A stretch of 64,000 nucleotides of DNA from Micromonospora echinaurantiaca (GTDB taxonomy: Bacteria; Actinomycetota; Actinomycetes; Mycobacteriales; Micromonosporaceae), in contig NZ_LT607750.1 of the NCBI RefSeq assembly GCF_900090235.1, positions 3,360,501 to 3,424,500 of the forward strand, read 5' to 3'. The notes beneath the pieces are model-generated. The model was not told the origin of the DNA, made no database searches, and saw nothing but the letters and a program-made list of their open reading frames with translations. The translations under genes and the position numbers were made by a program. Positions 60,255 to 64,000 of this stretch are shown one piece after another (the first letter of the stretch is position 1; the number at the start of each line of letters is the position of its first letter).

Positions 60255-61170
60255 TCCGGCGCTCCGCAGTGGGACTGGCGGTGCCGGCCCATCCCGCCGG
60301 ACCGCCGCTGGCGCCGTTCTCGCGCTGACCCTGCTGGCCGGCTGCACCGACGGCGGGTCGCCGGGCGGAACGCCCGCCGCCGGACCGTCGGCGGTCGCCA
60401 CCACCGCGACGCCGGGCCCGTCGGTCGCCGCGCCGGTGGTCGAGACCCGCGACGACCTCGCCGGCCTGTTCCAGCAGGCCGGGCTGCGCGGCACCTTCGT
60501 GCTGTACGACGTGTCGGCCGGCCGCGTCGTCATGGTGGATCGGGAGCGGGCCGAACGCCGGTTGATCCCCGCGTCGACCTTCAAGATTCCACACAGCCTG
60601 ATCGCGCTGGAGACCGGCGTGGTCCGCGACGAGCACGAGAAGATCCCGTACGGCGGCCGGCCGCAGCGCGTCGCCGCCTGGGAGCGGGACATGGGGCTGC
60701 GGGACGCGATCCGGGTCTCCAACGTCCCGGTGTTTCAGGAACTGGCCCGGCGGATCGGCCCGGAGCGCGAGCGGGAGTGGCTGAACCGGCTCGGCTACGG
60801 CAACGGCGAGGTCGGCCCGGCGGTGGACCGGTTCTGGCTCAACGGACCGCTGGAGATCTCGGCCGACGAGCAGGCCCGGTGGCTGGCCCGGCTGGCCCGC
60901 GGCGAGCTGCCGGCCAACCCGGCCCACCAGGCGACCGTCCGGGACATCCTGCGTCTGGAGCGCACCGCCGAGCACAGCCTGTACGGCAAGACCGGCCTGA
61001 CCGACGCCACCGAACCCGGCACCGGCTGGTGGGTCGGCTGGGTCGAGCGCGGCGACCGGCTCTACACGTTCGCGCTGAACGTCGACGTCACCACCGACGC
61101 CGCCGCCGAGCAGCGGCTGCCGCTGGGCCGGCGGCTGCTGCACCGCCTCGGCGCCCTGCCCACCGCCTGA
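60247..61170 (+). CDS. Class D (OXA-like) beta-lactamase lipoprotein
   Basis: A 307-residue enzyme from GTG 60247. Lipobox LTLLAGC (Cys 33) and a Ser/Pro/Thr spacer precede a class D domain with all three motifs: S110-T-F-K113, S158-N-V and Y184-G-N, plus K248-T-G. Also W-V-G-W after the KTG as in OXA enzymes. It should be tethered to the outer face of the membrane. Class D enzymes in actinobacteria are known but less studied; hydrolysis spectrum cannot be told from sequence. Start overlaps the OsmC gene by eight bases. Confidence 0.94.
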   Translation: MPDPALRSGTGGAGPSRRTAAGAVLALTLLAGCTDGGSPGGTPAAGPSAVATTATPGPSVAAPVVETRDDLAGLFQQAGLRGTFVLYDVSAGRVVMVDRERAERRLIPASTFKIPHSLIALETGVVRDEHEKIPYGGRPQRVAAWERDMGLRDAIRVSNVPVFQELARRIGPEREREWLNRLGYGNGEVGPAVDRFWLNGPLEISADEQARWLARLARGELPANPAHQATVRDILRLERTAEHSLYGKTGLTDATEPGTGWWVGWVERGDRLYTFALNVDVTTDAAAEQRLPLGRRLLHRLGALPTA

Positions 61171-61187
61171 CCTCGGAGGAAGCCCAC

Positions 61188-61229
61188 GTGGACGGCCACC
61201 GCCTGCACCTGTTCCGCTTCCTCGACTGA
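61188..61229 (+). CDS. 13-codon ORF with a strong ribosome-binding site
   Basis: GTG at 61188 lies six bases after CGGAGGAA, and the frame VDGHRLHLFRFLD ends at 61229. It starts 18 bp after the beta-lactamase stop. It may encode a short peptide, or be the remnant start of a deleted gene. No other evidence. Confidence 0.3.
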   Translation: MDGHRLHLFRFLD

Positions 61230-61288
61230 ACCGCCCGGATTTCAACGTCGTCAAGCGACCCGGCCGGGCAGTCAGCGCCGTGGCTCTC

Positions 61289-61480
61289 CTAGTCCAGATC
61301 GGACCGCTTCTCGGCGACCCACTTCTCGACGTCCTCGGCGAGCCAGACGTTCCCCATGGCCAGCTGCGCCACCGGTTCGGGAAAGTCGCGGCGGTTGGTG
61401 ATCTGGTAGACCCGCTGGCGGGAGATCCCACCCAGCATGACGCGGATCTCTGCCGAGCCGACCAGCCTGAGCCGCTTCAT
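61289..61480 (-). CDS. AlpA/excisionase-like HTH protein
   Basis: A 63-residue MerR-like single helix-turn-helix protein: MKRLRLVGSAEIRVMLGGIS, QRVYQITNRRDFPEPVAQL and VWLAEDVEKWVAE. This is the pfam05930/AlpA (or HTH_17) pattern found in Xis-type and small regulators. No integrase or phage gene is nearby. Divergent from the 94-residue gene at 61602; the shared region has repeated CTAGT motifs. Confidence 0.82.
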   Translation of the reverse strand: MKRLRLVGSAEIRVMLGGISRQRVYQITNRRDFPEPVAQLAMGNVWLAEDVEKWVAEKRSDLD

Positions 61481-61499
61481 GGCGGGGACACTAGGTGCC

Positions 61500-61560
61500 T
61501 GCCTACTAGTCGTGAGTCAACTTTACGCACGCCTACTAGACGGATGCTCTAGTCGTGTAC
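61500..61560. promoter_or_regulatory. Repeated CTACTAG/CTCTAG motifs in a divergent promoter region
   Basis: GCCTACTAGTCGTGAG, then GCCTACTAGACGGATG and CTCTAGTCGTGTACTC recur within 60 bp. The first two share nine identical bases. Between the AlpA-like gene and the gene at 61602, they look like binding sites for the small HTH protein. Confidence 0.5.
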
Positions 61561-61601
61561 TCTGAGCGCGAGGTCGAAGCCGAGCGGGATCGGAGTGACC
61601 G

Positions 61602-61886
61602 GTGAGCGATGACGGCCGGGAGACAGTGCTGCTGCCACGAACGCCACAGGTGTTCGCCCTCTACCGCTGCGACAGCATCAGCAACTCGATGCACGACGTC
61701 CTCGGCTGGATCCTGGCCCTGCCAGGCGGAGAGATCCTCATGGTCCGGGGGCTACCTGGAGCACGAGAGGTGATCTGGTCAGAATCGCTCAGTCAGGTCG
61801 AGAGCTTCTGGGCACCGATGGCCGGCGCCGACGTCGTGCTGGTCACGGAGACAAGGGACGGAGAGCCATCAGGCAGGCAGCGCTAA
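61602..61886 (+). CDS. Small hypothetical protein next to the AlpA-like gene
   Basis: A 94-residue protein (MSDDGRETVLLPRTPQVFAL). It has residues LYRCDSISNSMHDVLGWILA, LPGGEILMVRGLPGAREVIW and a C-terminal charged tail. No known domain recognised. GTG 61602 follows GGAGTGACCG. Lower GC than neighbours and linked by the shared promoter region to the small HTH gene. Confidence 0.6.
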   Translation: MSDDGRETVLLPRTPQVFALYRCDSISNSMHDVLGWILALPGGEILMVRGLPGAREVIWSESLSQVESFWAPMAGADVVLVTETRDGEPSGRQR

Positions 61887-62102
61887 CCGTATGCGTTGAC
61901 CCGACGACCGGGCGAACCGGCGTAGGCCGGCACGTCGATCCGGCGGGGCGGGCATCACTCGGTCCGAACGACCGACGAGGCGTAGCGAGCCTCGAGGGTC
62001 ATCTGAACCGGTCATGCCCGCCCCTGGTACCACCAGCAGGAGCGCGTCCACCCCGGACGGGTCGAGCCGGACGCCCTCACCACCGTGCCGCTTGCGAGGC
62101 GT

Positions 62103-64000
62103 TCAGTTGCTGACTGGCCAGCGAACGCTCTTGAGGCGCTGCCCGTCGACCCAGTACGTGCGCTGCCCGTCGAGAACCAACCAGTTGCCCTTGGCGTTGG
62201 GGACCACGAAGAGCTCGCGCTGGCCGACCGGCTTGATCCGAACCACGGTGTCGCCAACGGATCCGTACAGATAGCCGTCCGCGGCGTTGTAGCTGAGCGT
62301 GTCGGCCTGCCAGGTGCCGCCCGAGAAGTTGTCCCAGTCGAAGGCCCTGACCGTCTTGCTGTAGGTCTGGCGCCCGGTGTTGCGCTCGAACGCGAACAGG
62401 GTGCCGTTGGTAGCCGCCCAGACCTGACTACCGGATGTCACCGCCGCGGCGGTCACCTGGGCGTGCCCGACGACCTCCTGGCTCCACAGCAGCTCGCGGG
62501 TGGCCATGGAGAAGGCGAAGACCCGTGCGTTCTGCTGGGTCGGGGCGATGCCGTTGCCGCCGTAGATGGACGTGCCGCCGTAGAGGATTCCGTCGGCGTA
62601 GGTCAGCGTCAGGATGCTCTGATCCTTGATCAGGTCGAAGTACGTGTCCACCTTGCCGGTCGCGGGGTCGTAGATCGTCAGGCTGGACTGCAGTTGGCCG
62701 TAGCCCGGGACCGTCCCGACAGCAAGGAGGCCGCCGGCATCAGCCATGGCGAACGGACGGTCCTGACCGGACGCCGTGAGATCGAAGACCTGGGCCGGAT
62801 TCCCGTTGGTGAGTGGCCGCGTCGGGTCGACCTCGAAGATCTTGGCGCCTGGGTAGACGCCGGCGTACAGGCGGTCGCCGACCGTCACCAGGTTCTCCGC
62901 CTGGCCCAGCCTCGGGTCGAACGTCCACGTGTCCTGACCCGGCGAGTAGCTCGCGAACCCACCGGAGAAGTAGCCGCCGACGTGGACCTGGCCGGTGGGC
63001 CCCAAGGTTGCCGATCGCGGGGCCACCGGCGTCCCTTGCAGCGCCGGTGCCAGTTCAGCGTGGTCGCCCGTCGTCAGGTTGTAGTACTGCAGGACCTTGC
63101 CGTACGCGCCGACGACGTACTCGGCACCGCCAGAGGTCACGACACCCACCTTGGTGCCCATCTTCACGCCGAGGTTGGTCAGCGTGCCGTCGGGGGCGTA
63201 TCGGTGCAGGACCGGAACACCGCCGTCGAGGAGCGCGATGTAGGTGTTGCCGGCACTGTCACGTCCGACGCGCTGCATCAGGTAGTCGTTCCACGGCCCG
63301 GCCTTCCAGCTACCGGTGACGGTGTCGTAGACGTAACCGATGTTCTTCTTCGTGCATTCGAACCGGACGAACAAGTCAGTTCCGGAGGTGGCCAGCTCGT
63401 AGGTGAACTGGCAATCGGCGCGGCCGTCCGGCAGCGGGATCTGTCGCTTGTCCCCGCTGGCGATGTCGATCTCGAAGAGCGCGGCCTGCGTCCCGGTGCC
63501 GGCGTAGACCTTGTCGCCGACGACCGCGGTCGACCGCACGTAGGTGTACTGGTCCCCCAAGATGCCGTAGTCGCGCCACCGGCCGGTTGACTTGTCGTAG
63601 GCCACGACGTGGGCGCCCGGCAGCGTCGATCCCCCGGCGAAGCCCTCGAAAGTGCCCGTGTACGCCACGCCGTTGGCGTCGGTGTCCACCTGCCAGAGGA
63701 AACTCGTGTCGGGAGTGGCCTGGCCGGCCTTCACCGCGGCAGCTGCCTGGTAAGGCAGGTAGTAGAGGTTCCCGTTTCCGTAGCTCGCGACCCAGACCGT
63801 GCCGTCTGCGGCGATCTCGACACCCCAGGCACCGCCCGCGCCGTCGAGCGGGTAGGTGGCGATCACGTTGCCCGTGAGTGGGTCGATCTCGGCCAGGTAG
63901 GCCGGCTCACCGGAGACCACCGTCCACGTGCGAGCACTGCCATCCGGCATGTTCCCGGAGGCGGCCCCGGCGGCGGTCACGGCGGTCAGCGGAATGACAC
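62103..64000 (-). CDS. Secreted beta-propeller protein, 5' end outside the window
   Basis: The frame is open to the right edge, reading IPLTAVTAAGAASG, which looks like the end of a signal peptide. More than 625 residues of propeller blades follow with PQQ-/WD-like repeats: YLAEIDPLTGNVIATYPLDG, GTVWVASYGNGNLYYLPYQA, AHVVAYDKSTGRWRDYG, GQVHVGGYFSGGFASYSPGQ, SLTIYDPATGKVDTYFDLIK and QVWAATNGTLFAFERNTGRQ. It is likely a secreted carbohydrate- or surface-acting protein of unknown specificity. Lower silent-site GC than its neighbours. The mature N-terminus cannot be seen. Confidence 0.85.
   Translation of the reverse strand, partial: VIPLTAVTAAGAASGNMPDGSARTWTVVSGEPAYLAEIDPLTGNVIATYPLDGAGGAWGVEIAADGTVWVASYGNGNLYYLPYQAAAAVKAGQATPDTSFLWQVDTDANGVAYTGTFEGFAGGSTLPGAHVVAYDKSTGRWRDYGILGDQYTYVRSTAVVGDKVYAGTGTQAALFEIDIASGDKRQIPLPDGRADCQFTYELATSGTDLFVRFECTKKNIGYVYDTVTGSWKAGPWNDYLMQRVGRDSAGNTYIALLDGGVPVLHRYAPDGTLTNLGVKMGTKVGVVTSGGAEYVVGAYGKVLQYYNLTTGDHAELAPALQGTPVAPRSATLGPTGQVHVGGYFSGGFASYSPGQDTWTFDPRLGQAENLVTVGDRLYAGVYPGAKIFEVDPTRPLTNGNPAQVFDLTASGQDRPFAMADAGGLLAVGTVPGYGQLQSSLTIYDPATGKVDTYFDLIKDQSILTLTYADGILYGGTSIYGGNGIAPTQQNARVFAFSMATRELLWSQEVVGHAQVTAAAVTSGSQVWAATNGTLFAFERNTGRQTYSKTVRAFDWDNFSGGTWQADTLSYNAADGYLYGSVGDTVVRIKPVGQRELFVVPNAKGNWLVLDGQRTYWVDGQRLKSVRWPVSN

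Overview
The window reads as chromosomal DNA of a high-GC actinomycete, most likely Micromonospora or a close relative in the Micromonosporaceae. This rests on the very high GC in third codon positions, frequent GTG starts, XRE/DUF397 regulator pairs, BTAD-type regulators, LacI regulators, lipoproteins with classical lipoboxes and a spore photoproduct lyase homologue. The genus is an inference; no rRNA or marker gene is present.

Layout. 1-2.0 kb: the 3' part of a two-component sensor kinase gene overlapping a GerMN/Gmad-type lipoprotein gene. 2.1-14.0 kb: an accessory mosaic of lower and uneven composition. It holds a four-gene cassette of very small proteins divergent from an XRE-TPR regulator, a NUDIX hydrolase, orphan membrane proteins, an IS5-type element with an interrupted transposase, an ATP-grasp protein, GNAT, a sulfotransferase, a MazF/PemK-like toxin and a TPR/zinc-ribbon protein. 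14.4-17.7 kb: the most unusual locus, a co-directional array of tRNA genes (Pro, Glu, Gly, Ala-like, then Arg, Gln) with the RNA ligase gene rtcB placed inside it. rtcB is interrupted by a 343-residue LAGLIDADG intein immediately before an active-site CHHNY motif. A 43-codon gene with its own terminator lies just upstream of the array.

17.7-35 kb: a ribosomal-protection GTPase (TetM/OtrA type) with an overlapping upstream ORF and a WhiB7-like promoter, a spore photoproduct lyase, an esterase, a zinc alcohol dehydrogenase, DinB, a VanX-type dipeptidase, an acetylxylan-esterase-like hydrolase with a divergent LacI regulator, a secreted cyclophilin, a DD-carboxypeptidase, a cupin, a methyltransferase, a two-headed MerR regulator, a UvrA-like ABC ATPase and a tyrosine phosphatase. 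35-39 kb: DUF6194, a second two-headed MerR paralogue, and a repeat-rich stretch around a small secreted transglycosylase-like protein. The repeats include three identical 38-bp units, stacked perfect hairpins and two copies of one long palindromic element.

39-64 kb: a DedA/sensor kinase/response regulator operon, a carbon-nitrogen hydrolase, a 1.2k-residue BTAD-AAA regulator, an alpha/beta hydrolase, an APH/MOSC pair, a Ser/Thr kinase, a LacI regulator with duplicated operators and a coupled small gene, a methyltransferase/XRE/DUF397 regulatory trio, a GGDEF protein, DUF4265, a second APH, an ArsR/SRPBCC pair, a flavodoxin-like reductase, a second PemK-like protein, DUF4291, OsmC, a class D beta-lactamase lipoprotein, an AlpA-like orphan HTH protein and a secreted beta-propeller protein cut by the right edge.

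Working links visible from layout: the intein-bearing RNA ligase and the tRNA array look like one transcription unit (possible tRNA repair or replacement). ArsR/SRPBCC, LacI/esterase, XRE/DUF397 and DedA/HK/RR are coupled by overlap or divergent operators. No CRISPR array, integrase, prophage or complete biosynthetic cluster was seen.
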